Assembly: GCA_943333125.1 (NCBI GenBank)
Contig: CALQSB010000005.1
Location: 26,471-90,470, forward strand
Origin: Chitinophaga pinensis
GTDB taxonomy: Bacteria; Bacteroidota; Bacteroidia; Chitinophagales; Chitinophagaceae
Direction of reading: 5' to 3'
DNA length: 64,000 bases
This document shows positions 9,630 through 18,110 of the stretch, piece after piece (the first letter of the stretch is position 1; every line of letters begins with the position of its first letter). The notes under the pieces were generated by a model. The model was given only the letters and a program-made list of their open reading frames with translations. It was not told the origin of the DNA and searched no databases. The translations under genes and the position numbers were made by a program.

Positions 9630-10448
9630 ATGAGAATTATTCACACCGTTCATCCCGAAGATTTTGTAAAATACAATACAGAACAAATCAGGGAAAGATT
9701 TTTATTAGACAAGCTTGTGCATCATGGCCAAATTAATTGCGCCTATACCCATTACGACAGAATGATTGTTGGCGCTGCAAAACCAACCAGCGGAGCATTA
9801 ACATTAGGCAATTACGATCAGCTGAAAAGTAATTTCTTTCTGGAAAGAAGAGAAATGGGGATCATCAATATTGCCGGAAAAGGAAGTATTGCTGTAGACG
9901 GAACGACATACGAACTGGATAAACTGGATTGTTTATATATCGGCAAAGGATCTAAAGATGTGCAGTTTTCTGGCAGTGAAGCAAAATTTATTTTCTTCTC
10001 TTGTCCGGCACATGCAGAACACCCCATCCAACTAATGAAGGCCACTGATGCGACTCCTGCAGAAATGGGTTCTGCAGAAACTGCAAATCACAGAACTATA
10101 AATAAATATGTTCATACAGAAGGCTTGAAAAGTTGTCAACTAATGTTGGGCGTTACTAACTTCAAAAAAGGAAGCATCTGGAATACTATGCCTCCTCATT
10201 TACACGACAGAAGAATGGAAGCTTACTTTTATTTTGACCTTCCAGAATCTCAGCGTATCATTCATTTTATGGGTGAACCACACGAAACAAGACATTTATT
10301 TTTGAATAACGAAGAAGCTATTGTCTCTCCTTCATGGAGTATTCATAGTGGCGTTGCTACTTCCTCTTATTCATTTATCTGGGCAATGGCTGGTGAAAAT
10401 ATTTCATTCACCGACATGGATCCGGTAAATATTATGAATCTAAAATAA
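9630..10448 (+). CDS. kduI: 5-dehydro-4-deoxy-D-glucuronate isomerase
   Basis: 272 residues, matching KduI length (about 278 in enterobacteria), with a bicupin fold. The C-terminal cupin zinc site is visible in MPPHLHDRRMEAYFYF (His, His, Glu), with the later His in SWSIHSGVATSSYSFIW. KduI converts 5-keto-4-deoxyuronate to 3-deoxy-D-glycero-2,5-hexodiulosonate in the cytoplasm. It receives the KdgF product and hands it to KduD, whose gene starts 9 bases downstream. KduI is classically part of pectin and glycosaminoglycan breakdown; finding it beside alginate-lyase-type genes bears on the substrate question. Confidence 0.93.
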   Translation: MRIIHTVHPEDFVKYNTEQIRERFLLDKLVHHGQINCAYTHYDRMIVGAAKPTSGALTLGNYDQLKSNFFLERREMGIINIAGKGSIAVDGTTYELDKLDCLYIGKGSKDVQFSGSEAKFIFFSCPAHAEHPIQLMKATDATPAEMGSAETANHRTINKYVHTEGLKSCQLMLGVTNFKKGSIWNTMPPHLHDRRMEAYFYFDLPESQRIIHFMGEPHETRHLFLNNEEAIVSPSWSIHSGVATSSYSFIWAMAGENISFTDMDPVNIMNLK

Positions 10449-10457
10449 TTCCACACT

Positions 10458-11219
10458 ATGATTAATTTCAGAGTAGATAATAAATTAGCCATCGTAACAG
10501 GTTGTAATAAAGGAATAGGAATGGAAATCGCAATTGCTCTTGCCGAAAATGGCGCCGATATCATTGGCGTAAGTAGCAAAATGAAAGAGTCGGGACAGGA
10601 CGTTGAAAAAGCAGTAAATGATGCAGGAAGAAAATTCTATGCTTACAATGCTGATTTTACCAACAGAGATTCTCTCTATCAATTTCTTAATGATGTTCAA
10701 AAAGATCATCCGCGAATAGACATTCTGATTAACAACGCAGGTCATATTTTACGCACTCCTGTTGCCGAACATTCCGATGAATTTTGGGACACCATCATTG
10801 ATATCAATTTGAATGCTCAATTTATCATCACCAGAGAAATTGGCAAACAAATGATTAAGAATGGATATGGCAAAATCGTTTTTACCGCATCCCTGCTAAG
10901 CTTTCAGGGCGGAATAAATGTTCCTGGATATGCTGCAAGTAAAGGCGCTATCGCTTCATTGATAAAAGCTTTTGCCAATGAGTGGGCAAAATTTGGTATT
11001 ACCGTAAATGGCATCGCGCCTGGTTATATTGCCACAGAAAATACCGCGATGCTCAGAGCTGATAAAGACCGTAATGCTTCCATACTGGCAAGAATACCTG
11101 CAGGAAGATGGGGCGATCCTAAAGATATGGCTGGTGGATTTGCATTCCTCTCCTCACCTGCTTCTGATTATGTAAATGGAACCATTTTAACCATCGACGG
11201 TGGCTGGATGGGCAGATAA
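10458..11219 (+). CDS. kduD: 2-deoxy-D-gluconate 3-dehydrogenase / KduD-type short-chain dehydrogenase
   Basis: 253 residues, typical of KduD. It is a classical short-chain dehydrogenase: cofactor motif TGCNKGIGMEIA (about 15-26), NNAG near 92, catalytic Ser in FTASLLSFQGG and YAASKGA (Tyr-x-x-x-Lys) near 158. KduD reduces 2,5-diketo-3-deoxygluconate to 2-keto-3-deoxygluconate, which would feed kinase and aldolase steps not encoded in this window. It follows kduI by 9 bases and is followed by a good terminator. A different uronate-reductase specificity cannot be excluded from sequence alone. Confidence 0.9.
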   Translation: MINFRVDNKLAIVTGCNKGIGMEIAIALAENGADIIGVSSKMKESGQDVEKAVNDAGRKFYAYNADFTNRDSLYQFLNDVQKDHPRIDILINNAGHILRTPVAEHSDEFWDTIIDINLNAQFIITREIGKQMIKNGYGKIVFTASLLSFQGGINVPGYAASKGAIASLIKAFANEWAKFGITVNGIAPGYIATENTAMLRADKDRNASILARIPAGRWGDPKDMAGGFAFLSSPASDYVNGTILTIDGGWMGR

Positions 11220-11241
11220 AAAATTATCGTTCGAATTTTTC

Positions 11242-11275
11242 AAAAAGCCGCTTCTTCATTGAAACGGCTTTTTTT
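11242..11275 (+). terminator. Rho-independent terminator after kduD
   Basis: The stem AAAAAGCCG pairs with CGGCTTTTT around a loop containing CTTC and GAAA, which can extend the stem, followed by a T-run. It begins 23 bases after the kduD stop. Confidence 0.8.
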
Positions 11276-11291
11276 ATTAGCCTCTTGAAAT

Positions 11292-11316
11292 AAAAAAACC
11301 CCGAAAAAATCAGGGT
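11292..11316 (-). terminator. Minus-strand terminator inside the kduD-dihydroorotase gap
   Basis: On the minus strand, AACCCTGA and TCGGGGTT pair with one mismatch around a short T-rich loop and are followed by seven T residues. The orientation suits a minus-strand transcript, not the flanking plus-strand genes. Confidence 0.65.
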
Positions 11317-11449
11317 TCAATTATATGATTTCTGGCAAGTTACTCTAACGGTGTAAAATAGGATTGGAACTCTTTTGTTAGGTTTTGGTTTTTCTTAGGT
11401 TTAAATGGTTATGGCTTCAGAGGTATTGGAATTGGTATTGCTTAATTCC
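11292..11449 (-). ncRNA. Candidate small non-coding RNA on the minus strand
   Basis: On the minus strand a strong promoter match lies at 11485-11456 and a terminator at 11316-11292. Between them the predicted transcript of roughly 155-160 nt contains no ATG. Near its 5' end is a perfect 6-bp hairpin (GGAATT/AATTCC with a 10-nt loop, about 11428-11449), and a GTTA/TAAC mini-hairpin lies near 11335-11347. Neither flanking gene (kduD and the dihydroorotase homologue, both plus strand) would use a minus-strand promoter plus terminator, which argues for an independent RNA. I do not recognise the family; 6S-type RNA of Bacteroidota is one possibility but unproven. Confidence 0.5.
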
Positions 11450-11455
11450 TATGTA

Positions 11456-11485
11456 AAAATATAAAGTGCGGTTGGATTTAAACAA
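11456..11485 (-). promoter_or_regulatory. Promoter for the candidate minus-strand RNA
   Basis: On the minus strand, TTG (11485-11483), exactly 19 bases, then TATATTTT (11463-11456). This is the Bacteroidota TTG-N19-TAnnTTTG pattern with only the last base differing. Confidence 0.5.
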
Positions 11486-11567
11486 TGACCTTGATTGTAA
11501 ATTCTAAAATTCGGTCTAACTACTTGTTTCGGCTAAGTAATCTTACTTAAAATGACCTTCTTTTTGA

Positions 11568-11597
11568 TTGAATAGTCATTATTTTTATTGATATTTG
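11568..11597 (+). promoter_or_regulatory. Promoter of the dihydroorotase-like gene
   Basis: TTG (11568-11570), exactly 19 bases, then GATATTTG (11590-11597), one mismatch from TAnnTTTG. An in-frame TTG at 11595 lies inside the -7 box, so translation must begin at the downstream ATG at 11616. Confidence 0.6.
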
Positions 11598-11615
11598 CCT
11601 AATCTTATAGCAGTA

Positions 11616-12872
11616 ATGAAGGTTTTAATAAAACAAGCACACATTATTTGTCAGGGTTCTCCTTACAACAACTCCGTAAAAGATATTTTCATTTCTGGAG
11701 GAATCATACAAAAAATCGATGACCATATTGATGAAATTGCCGATCATACATTCAGCGTTCATGATCTACATGTAAGTATTGGTTGGATGGACATTTTCGC
11801 CCATTTTTCGGATCCCGGACTTGAGCAAAGAGAAACGTTGGAAACTGGTGCTGGTGCTGCTGCTGCTGGAGGATATACGGATGTGATGATTTTACCCAAC
11901 ACGCTTCCTGTAGTTTCATCTAAAACTCAAATTGAATATATTATTCAGAAGTCAGCAGCATTTCCTGTAAACATTTATCCCATTGGCGCCATAACCAAAA
12001 ATGCAGAAGGAAAAGAATTAGCAGAAATGTACGATATGTTTGAAAGTGGTGCTATCGCATTTTCGGATGGACTAAACTCGATTCAGGGACCCAATCTGAT
12101 GATAAAGGCGCTTCAATATGTATTAGCCAATAACGCTGTAGTTATCCAAATTCCCGATGAGTTATCCATTTCAAATCATGGACTGATTAACGAAGGAATT
12201 ACCAGCACACAGCTTGGACTACCCGGGAAACCTGCGATCGCAGAAGAATTAATGGTGGCCAGAGATATTGAATTACTGAAATATACTTCATCTCAGTTGC
12301 ACATAACAGGCATATCTACCCGAAAATCAATCGATCTTATTACACAAGCAAAAAAAGCAGGCTTGAAGATTTCCTGCTCAGTTACTCCTTATCATATTTA
12401 TTTCACTGAAAACGATTTGACAACTTACGATACTCATTTAAAAGTAAACCCACCATTAAGAACAGCCGATGATCTTTTAGCTGTTCGGGAAGCTCTTAAT
12501 AACGGAATGATTGACTGTGTCGCTTCTCATCATATCCCATTAAACTGGGACGACAAGACTTGCGAATTCGAAAATGCACACTATGGTATGATTGGACTGG
12601 AGAGTATATTCGGCGTGTTAAATAGTGTTAGCAATGATTTAGAAAAACTCATCAATATGCTTACTGTTAATCCAAGAAAAATATTCGGAATTGAGTTGCC
12701 CGAAATTAACGTGAACACTTCTGCTTGTTTAACCTTATTTATCCCTAACGAGAAATACATTTTCGACAAAACATTCATAAAGTCCAAATCGGGTAATAAT
12801 GCTTTTATTGGTAAAGAACTTAAAGGCAAAGTTATCGCGATAATCAACAAAGGAAAGCTTTCGGTTAATTAA
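11616..12872 (+). CDS. Dihydroorotase-like amidohydrolase, probably catalytically inactive
   Basis: 418 residues from the ATG at 11616, with class I dihydroorotase architecture throughout (DPGLEQRETLETGAGAAAAGGYTDV, ILPNTLP, NEGITSTQLGLPGKPAIAEE). Metal and catalytic positions are degraded: the DxHxH motif reads D59-I-F61-A-H63 (first His is Phe); the His before the PDE segment is Gln179; the HxxHIS motif reads H230-I-T-G233; and the catalytic Asp of the TDHAPH motif is His306, with the last His as Leu310. This resembles the pseudo-dihydroorotases (PyrC') that scaffold aspartate carbamoyltransferase in some bacteria. A pyrB gene lies at 55.3 kb. Followed by a DUF4199 gene and a GT2 gene, possibly as one operon. 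Confidence 0.85.
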   Translation: MKVLIKQAHIICQGSPYNNSVKDIFISGGIIQKIDDHIDEIADHTFSVHDLHVSIGWMDIFAHFSDPGLEQRETLETGAGAAAAGGYTDVMILPNTLPVVSSKTQIEYIIQKSAAFPVNIYPIGAITKNAEGKELAEMYDMFESGAIAFSDGLNSIQGPNLMIKALQYVLANNAVVIQIPDELSISNHGLINEGITSTQLGLPGKPAIAEELMVARDIELLKYTSSQLHITGISTRKSIDLITQAKKAGLKISCSVTPYHIYFTENDLTTYDTHLKVNPPLRTADDLLAVREALNNGMIDCVASHHIPLNWDDKTCEFENAHYGMIGLESIFGVLNSVSNDLEKLINMLTVNPRKIFGIELPEINVNTSACLTLFIPNEKYIFDKTFIKSKSGNNAFIGKELKGKVIAIINKGKLSVN

Positions 12873-12952
12873 CTATCAAAAATGCATAGCCGCATTTTTA
12901 AACAGCCTATTAAAAGCAAATTCAAGCTATCCTTAAAATAATATTTATAAAA

Positions 12953-13444
12953 ATGAAAAAAATCAGTGCAAAAAACAAAGGGATTGTTATTTCATTTTTA
13001 ATGATACTGCTCTCTTTTATTTTCTATCATTTATTGCAACCCAAAAATTTATACCTCAGCAGATATATTATTATATCGATTTTTATTGTTGGATTATTAT
13101 GGACAATTAAAGATTACAAAAAAACCAACAATGAGGCTACATTCAAAGATTTATTTAATGAGGGATTTAAAAATTTCATTGTGGTTACTTTTTTTATGGC
13201 TTTATATTCTTTCATTTTCTATAAGATTTATCCCTTGCCTTATGAATACGAAAATTTCATTGTAAATAATAAAGCATTGTTGCTAAAAGAAGGAAACAGA
13301 ACGGCTAAAGAAATTAATGACAATGCTGCGCAATGGCGAAATTATTTTGTACCGCTGATCCTTTCCTTTTACAATTTTACTTTTTTGATTCTAGGCACAA
13401 TTATCAGTGGTATTACTTCTTATGTTTTCAGCAAAAAAAAATAA
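12953..13444 (+). CDS. DUF4199-type inner membrane protein
   Basis: 163 residues with four hydrophobic segments: about 10-28, 33-52, 73-93 and 133-156. The layout (two early helices, a cytoplasmic KDYKKTNNEATFKDLFNEGFK-like stretch, a third helix, a charged loop, a final helix) matches the DUF4199 family of Bacteroidota. Function is unknown. It sits 80 bases after the dihydroorotase homologue and 47 bases before a membrane glycosyltransferase, an arrangement I recall as common in the phylum, so it may assist envelope glycan synthesis (inference). Confidence 0.7.
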   Translation: MKKISAKNKGIVISFLMILLSFIFYHLLQPKNLYLSRYIIISIFIVGLLWTIKDYKKTNNEATFKDLFNEGFKNFIVVTFFMALYSFIFYKIYPLPYEYENFIVNNKALLLKEGNRTAKEINDNAAQWRNYFVPLILSFYNFTFLILGTIISGITSYVFSKKK

Positions 13445-13491
13445 CTTACTTTAGCAGTATAAATTTATAAACCAAGACTAAACCGAATAAA

Positions 13492-14433
13492 ATGGACGTT
13501 ACCATTGTCATTCCACTTTTCAATGAAGACGAATCACTTCCAGAGCTATCTGCCTGGATTGAGCGAGTGGTCAACGAAAATAACCTGAGTTATGAAATCA
13601 TTATGATTGATGATGGGAGTACTGATAATTCATGGAATGTAATTGAGCAACTACGCTCTGCGAATTCAAATATTAAAGGAATAAGATTTCAAAGAAATTA
13701 TGGAAAAAGTGCTGCATTAAATGAAGGATTCAAAGCGGCACAGGGACAAGTCATCATTACAATGGATGCTGATATGCAGGACAGTCCTGACGAAATCCCC
13801 GAATTAAGAAAAATGATCCTTGAAGGTAATTTTGATATTGTGAGTGGATGGAAGAAAAAAAGATTCGATAATACTCTCACCAAGAATATCCCCAGCAAAC
13901 TTTTCAATGCCGCTGCTAGAAAAATGAGTGGCATACAATTAAATGATTTCAATTGCGGATTAAAAGCTTACAAATATAAAGTAGTAAAAAGCATTGAGGT
14001 TTATGGTGAAATGCATCGTTATGTTCCAGTGCTGGCTAAATGGGCAGGCTTCAGAAAAATAGGCGAAAAAGTGGTGGAACACCGGGCCCGTAAATTTGGA
14101 GTAACTAAATTTGGATGGGATCGTTTTATTAACGGATTTCTGGATCTAATGACTATTTTCTTTGTTGGAAAATTCGGAAAACGTCCTATGCACTTTTTTG
14201 GTTTATGGGGCACACTTTTCTTTCTTTTTGGATTTACAATATTTATTTATTTATCGGTTTCCAAATTCTTTTTTGAGGTCACTGGAATGACACAAAGACC
14301 TTTGTTCTTTTTTGCTTTATTGGCAATGATTATGGGAACACAATTATTTCTTTCCGGATTTATTGGCGAATTAATTGCCCGAAATTCTTCTGAAAGAAAT
14401 CATTATTTGATTGAACAAAAACTGGGATTATAA
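13492..14433 (+). CDS. GT2 membrane glycosyltransferase (dolichyl-phosphate mannose synthase-like)
   Basis: 313 residues. The N-terminal GT2 domain begins at once (VTIVIPLFNEDESLPEL) and contains IDDGSTDNSW (about 40-49) and the metal-binding DxD in MDADMQDSPDEIPEL (about 91-105). The C-terminal third has two membrane helices (about 232-256 and 270-300), as in DPG/DPM synthase-like and GtrB/ArnC-like enzymes that load a sugar onto a polyprenyl phosphate at the inner membrane. It is followed within 16 bases by a GT4 gene and then heptose-nucleotide genes, so it probably contributes to lipopolysaccharide or surface glycan. Sugar donor unknown. Confidence 0.9.
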   Translation: MDVTIVIPLFNEDESLPELSAWIERVVNENNLSYEIIMIDDGSTDNSWNVIEQLRSANSNIKGIRFQRNYGKSAALNEGFKAAQGQVIITMDADMQDSPDEIPELRKMILEGNFDIVSGWKKKRFDNTLTKNIPSKLFNAAARKMSGIQLNDFNCGLKAYKYKVVKSIEVYGEMHRYVPVLAKWAGFRKIGEKVVEHRARKFGVTKFGWDRFINGFLDLMTIFFVGKFGKRPMHFFGLWGTLFFLFGFTIFIYLSVSKFFFEVTGMTQRPLFFFALLAMIMGTQLFLSGFIGELIARNSSERNHYLIEQKLGL

Positions 14434-14448
14434 AACAATATCCTGCAA

Positions 14449-15594
14449 TTGTCATCAACATCTAAAAATATCATCATCATTGGACCGGCCCATCCGCTAA
14501 GAGGCGGACTGGCTTCTTACAATGAAAGGCTCGCAAGAGCTTTTATTGAACAACATCATCAAGCCGAAATATTTACATTTTCACTTCAGTACCCTGACTT
14601 TTTATTTCCCGGCACTACTCAGTATTCTACCGAACCTGCCCCTGCGGATTTGAAAATTCATGCTGAAATAAATTCAGTCAACCCTTTAAACTGGATTAAA
14701 GTTGGACGAAAATTAAGGAAATTAAATCCCGATATTATTGTAGTTCGTTATTGGCTACCTTTTATGGGGCCCTGTCTGGGTGCTATTTTAAGAATAGTCA
14801 GAAAAAATAAACACACGAAAATCGTTTGCATTGCTGATAATATTATCCCACATGAAAAAAGAATTGGAGATCATGCATTCACCAATTACTTTATCAAACC
14901 TGTGGACGCTTTTATTACCATGAGTAAAAAAGTATTGAAGGATATGAATGATTGGGATCCCTCCAAAAAAACATCATTTGTACCTCATCCCTTATATGAT
15001 AATTTCGGAGAAAAAGTTTCTAAAGAAGAAGCACGCAAAAAACTAGGCCTGACGAATGAAAACAAAATTGTTCTTTTTTTTGGATTCATCAGAAAATATA
15101 AAGGACTTGATCTTTTATTTGAGGCCATTAAATTACTAAAAGACCGGAATGCAATTAGTAATATAAAATTTCTGATTGCCGGAGAATTTTATGAAGACAG
15201 AAAAATTTATGATGAGCAGATAAAAAATCTAAATATTGAAAATGAACTAATATTAAGAACTGATTTTATTCCAGACAGTGAAGTGAAATATTTTTTATGT
15301 GCAGCCGACACCGTTATACAGCCTTATAGAAACGCAACCCAAAGTGGCGTCACTCCTCTAGCCTATCATTTTGAAATTCCGATGATTGTAACAAATGTTG
15401 GTGGATTACCATCATTGGTTCCTGATGGAAAAGTAGGTTTGGTGGCCGAGCCTAATCCAGCATCTATTGCTGATAAAATAAATGAGTTTTTTATTCTCGG
15501 GAATGAACATTTTTTGCTTGACTTAATTGAAGAAAAAAAGAAATACAGCTGGGAGGTGATGGTCAATGAAATTATTAAGCTCTCGGAATTTTAA
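14449..15594 (+). CDS. GT4-family glycosyltransferase
   Basis: 381 residues with a GT-B fold. The N-terminal Rossmann domain holds a glycine-rich loop (IIIIGPAHPLRGGLASYNERLA); the C-terminal half has KIVLFFGFIRKYKGLDLLFEA (about 200-220) and the donor-binding region ATQSGVTPLAYHFEIPMIVTNVGG with a downstream Glu in VGLVAEPNP. No in-frame ATG or GTG precedes the conserved glycine loop, so translation probably starts at the TTG at 14449, 16 bases after the GT2 stop. The next genes make GDP-heptose, so this enzyme may use a heptose or mannose donor (inference). Confidence 0.87.
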   Translation: MSSTSKNIIIIGPAHPLRGGLASYNERLARAFIEQHHQAEIFTFSLQYPDFLFPGTTQYSTEPAPADLKIHAEINSVNPLNWIKVGRKLRKLNPDIIVVRYWLPFMGPCLGAILRIVRKNKHTKIVCIADNIIPHEKRIGDHAFTNYFIKPVDAFITMSKKVLKDMNDWDPSKKTSFVPHPLYDNFGEKVSKEEARKKLGLTNENKIVLFFGFIRKYKGLDLLFEAIKLLKDRNAISNIKFLIAGEFYEDRKIYDEQIKNLNIENELILRTDFIPDSEVKYFLCAADTVIQPYRNATQSGVTPLAYHFEIPMIVTNVGGLPSLVPDGKVGLVAEPNPASIADKINEFFILGNEHFLLDLIEEKKKYSWEVMVNEIIKLSEF

Positions 15595-15725
15595 TAAGAA
15601 GGATCCTAAATCACAAAAAAGCAACATTAAAGCCAGATTTACCATTTTCCCCTATTTTCATACGCGTCAAAATTCATCTTGTTTGCACTTCTCAAATCAA
15701 CTAAATTATCTAATTTGCAACCCAT

Positions 15726-16748
15726 ATGATATACAGAAGTAAAGCGCCATTAAGAATCGGTTTGGCTGGAGGAGGAACTGATGTAAGTCCATATTGTGAT
15801 TTATATGGAGGCGCCATTTTAAATGCTACGATTTCATTGTCTGCATACGCAAATATTGAACCTCTCGATGATAAAAAAATTATCGTTGAAGCACTTGATC
15901 GTAAAGAAATTCAAATTTTTGATTTCAGTTCCCAGCTTCCTATTAATGGGGAACTCGATTTATTGAAAGGAGTTTACAACCGGGTAAAAAAAGATTTCTC
16001 ATTCCCTGATTCAGGATTCCGGCTTTCTACTTTTGTAGATGCCCCAGCAGGATCGGGTTTAGGAACGTCTTCTACTTTAGTAGTGGCAATACTGGGTGCC
16101 TTTGTTGAAATGCTTAAATTACCATTGGGTGATTATGATATCGCTCATCTAGCATATGAAATTGAAAGATATGATTTAGGATTAGCAGGCGGACGCCAAG
16201 ATCAATACGCAGCAACATTTGGAGGTGTGAATTTTATGGAATTTTACGACAATGATAAGGTCATTGTAAATCCATTAAGAATCCGTTCTCATTATTTACA
16301 TGAGCTGGAAAACAATCTCGTTCTTTATTTTACCGCTACTTCAAGAGAAAGTGCTACAATAATAAAAGAGCAAGTGAAAAATGTAACTAGTAAAGATGAA
16401 AAAAGTATAGACGCTATGCATCAGCTAAAGGAGCAGGCAAAAATGATGAAGGAGGCTTTACTTAAAGGCAAGCTTTCTGAATTTGGAGAAATACTTGATT
16501 TTGGTTTTCAACAAAAAAGAAAAATGGCCGCAAACATCAGCAACAGTGCCATTGAAGAAATTTATGAATCAGCTAAAAAAGCAGGCGCTACCGGAGGAAA
16601 AATAAGTGGTGCAGGTGGTGGAGGTTTCATGATTTTCTATTGCCCGGGGAATACGAACTATGCTGTAAAAGAAGCCTTACAGAAATTCGGTGGCGAAGTG
16701 AAAAATTATACGTTTACCAAATATGGACTTTCGAGCTGGAGTGTGTAA
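15726..16748 (+). CDS. hddA: D-glycero-D-manno-heptose 7-phosphate kinase (GHMP family)
   Basis: 340 residues, matching HddA. GHMP motifs: N-terminal APLRIGLAGGGTDVSPYCDLYGG, ATP-binding motif 2 in DAPAGSGLGTSSTLVVAILGA (about 110-130), and C-terminal motif 3 in GKISGAGGGGFMIFYCP (about 292-308). It phosphorylates D-glycero-D-manno-heptose 7-phosphate at the anomeric carbon (alpha) in the GDP-heptose route. It is followed directly by gmhA, hddC and gmhB, which complete the pathway. A fucokinase-like role is less likely, given the neighbours. Confidence 0.9.
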   Translation: MIYRSKAPLRIGLAGGGTDVSPYCDLYGGAILNATISLSAYANIEPLDDKKIIVEALDRKEIQIFDFSSQLPINGELDLLKGVYNRVKKDFSFPDSGFRLSTFVDAPAGSGLGTSSTLVVAILGAFVEMLKLPLGDYDIAHLAYEIERYDLGLAGGRQDQYAATFGGVNFMEFYDNDKVIVNPLRIRSHYLHELENNLVLYFTATSRESATIIKEQVKNVTSKDEKSIDAMHQLKEQAKMMKEALLKGKLSEFGEILDFGFQQKRKMAANISNSAIEEIYESAKKAGATGGKISGAGGGGFMIFYCPGNTNYAVKEALQKFGGEVKNYTFTKYGLSSWSV

Positions 16749-16777
16749 TGACAATTAAAAAGTAAAAATTTAAATAA

Positions 16778-17362
16778 ATGAGCAACCAAATAAAGAAAAT
16801 CATACAGGAATCTATTGATGTAAAATCTCAATTACTAAATGATGAAACGATAATAAATACATTGTCATCATGTGTAACCGATATTGTAAATGCCTTTAAA
16901 AATGGAAATAAAGTGTTGTTTTGTGGAAATGGCGGAAGTGCCGCTGACGCGCAGCATTTAGCCGCTGAATTCAGTGGACGATTTTACACAGACAGAGATG
17001 CATTACCTGCAGAAGCGTTGCATGTAAACACTTCTTATTTAACCGCAGTAGCTAATGATTACAGTTATGATGTGGTGTATTCAAGAATCATAAAAGGAAT
17101 TGGTAAAAAAGGTGATGTGCTTGTTGGATTAAGCACTTCAGGAAATAGTGTCAACATTGTTAAAGCTTTCGAAATGGCTAGAGAAAAAGGCATGATTACC
17201 ATTGGATTGACAGGCGCTACCGGTGGAAAAATGAAAGACCTTAGTGATTATCTTTTGAATGTTCCCTCTACGGATACTCCGAGAATTCAGGAAAGCCATA
17301 TTTTACTTGGACATATCATTTGTCAACTTGTAGAAGAGCAATACTTTAATACAACAACCTGA
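16778..17362 (+). CDS. gmhA: Phosphoheptose isomerase (SIS domain)
   Basis: 194 residues, the normal GmhA size. A single SIS domain with GNGGSAADAQHLAAEFSGRF (about 50-69), the second phosphate-binding loop GLSTSGNSVNIVKAFEMAR (about 124-142) and a C-terminal ESHILLGHIICQLVE helix with the active-site His. It converts sedoheptulose 7-phosphate to D-glycero-D-manno-heptose 7-phosphate, the first step of heptose nucleotide synthesis. It lies between hddA and hddC, with 4 bases before the latter. Confidence 0.95.
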   Translation: MSNQIKKIIQESIDVKSQLLNDETIINTLSSCVTDIVNAFKNGNKVLFCGNGGSAADAQHLAAEFSGRFYTDRDALPAEALHVNTSYLTAVANDYSYDVVYSRIIKGIGKKGDVLVGLSTSGNSVNIVKAFEMAREKGMITIGLTGATGGKMKDLSDYLLNVPSTDTPRIQESHILLGHIICQLVEEQYFNTTT

Positions 17363-17366
17363 TTTT

Positions 17367-18107
17367 ATGATTCCTGAAAATCCATTAAAAAAAGGACCGG
17401 AATTAACTCTGGAAAAAAATTATGAATGCATCATTCTCGCCGGGGGATTAGGTACACGCTTGCGTTCTTCGGTTCCTGATTTGCCCAAATGTATGGCCCC
17501 AATTGCAGGGCAACCTTTCTTAAAATACCTGATTAATTATTTATTGAAAGAAGGTGTAACTAAATTTATTTTTTCACTTGGATATATGCACGAGGTAATT
17601 GAGGCCTTTCTATTAAAAGAATATCCCCATCTGAATTATAAAATTGCATTGGAAGAAGAACCTTTGGGCACTGGAGGAGCAATCTTGCTCTCTTGTAAAA
17701 AAGCAAGTAATAAAGAAGTCTTGATTTTGAATGGAGATACAATGTTCCAGGTTAATATTGAAACATTAATGACTTTTCATCATCAGCATGATGCCGATTG
17801 TACTCTTGCATTAAAACCCATGCACAATTTTGATCGTTATGGAGTTGTGGAAATCAATAAAGACAATTTCGTGGAGTCTTTTAATGAAAAGAAATATTAC
17901 ACCGAAGGACTTATCAACGGAGGCGTTTATGTGTTGAATGTAAATAGATTTTTACAACTGACTTTCCCGGATAAATTTTCATTTGAAAAAGATTATCTTG
18001 AAAAATATGTTACTTCCCAAAGAATGATGGGTTTAATTCAAGATCAATATTTTATAGACATCGGAATACCTGAAGATTTTGAAAGAGCAGGTATAGAACT
18101 GAGTTAA
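17367..18107 (+). CDS. hddC: D-glycero-alpha-D-manno-heptose 1-phosphate guanylyltransferase
   Basis: 246 residues of nucleotidyltransferase fold. The signature ILAGGLGTRLRSSVPDLPKCM (about 23-43) is close to the HddC/RmlA-like consensus; the metal-binding Asp is in VLILNGDTMF (about 113-122), and EEEPLGTGGAILL precedes it. With hddA, gmhA and gmhB it would yield GDP-D-glycero-alpha-D-manno-heptose, used for surface glycans rather than the ADP-heptose core route. GDP rather than another NTP is assigned from the neighbouring genes. Confidence 0.85.
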   Translation: MIPENPLKKGPELTLEKNYECIILAGGLGTRLRSSVPDLPKCMAPIAGQPFLKYLINYLLKEGVTKFIFSLGYMHEVIEAFLLKEYPHLNYKIALEEEPLGTGGAILLSCKKASNKEVLILNGDTMFQVNIETLMTFHHQHDADCTLALKPMHNFDRYGVVEINKDNFVESFNEKKYYTEGLINGGVYVLNVNRFLQLTFPDKFSFEKDYLEKYVTSQRMMGLIQDQYFIDIGIPEDFERAGIELS

Positions 18108-18110
18108 AAT

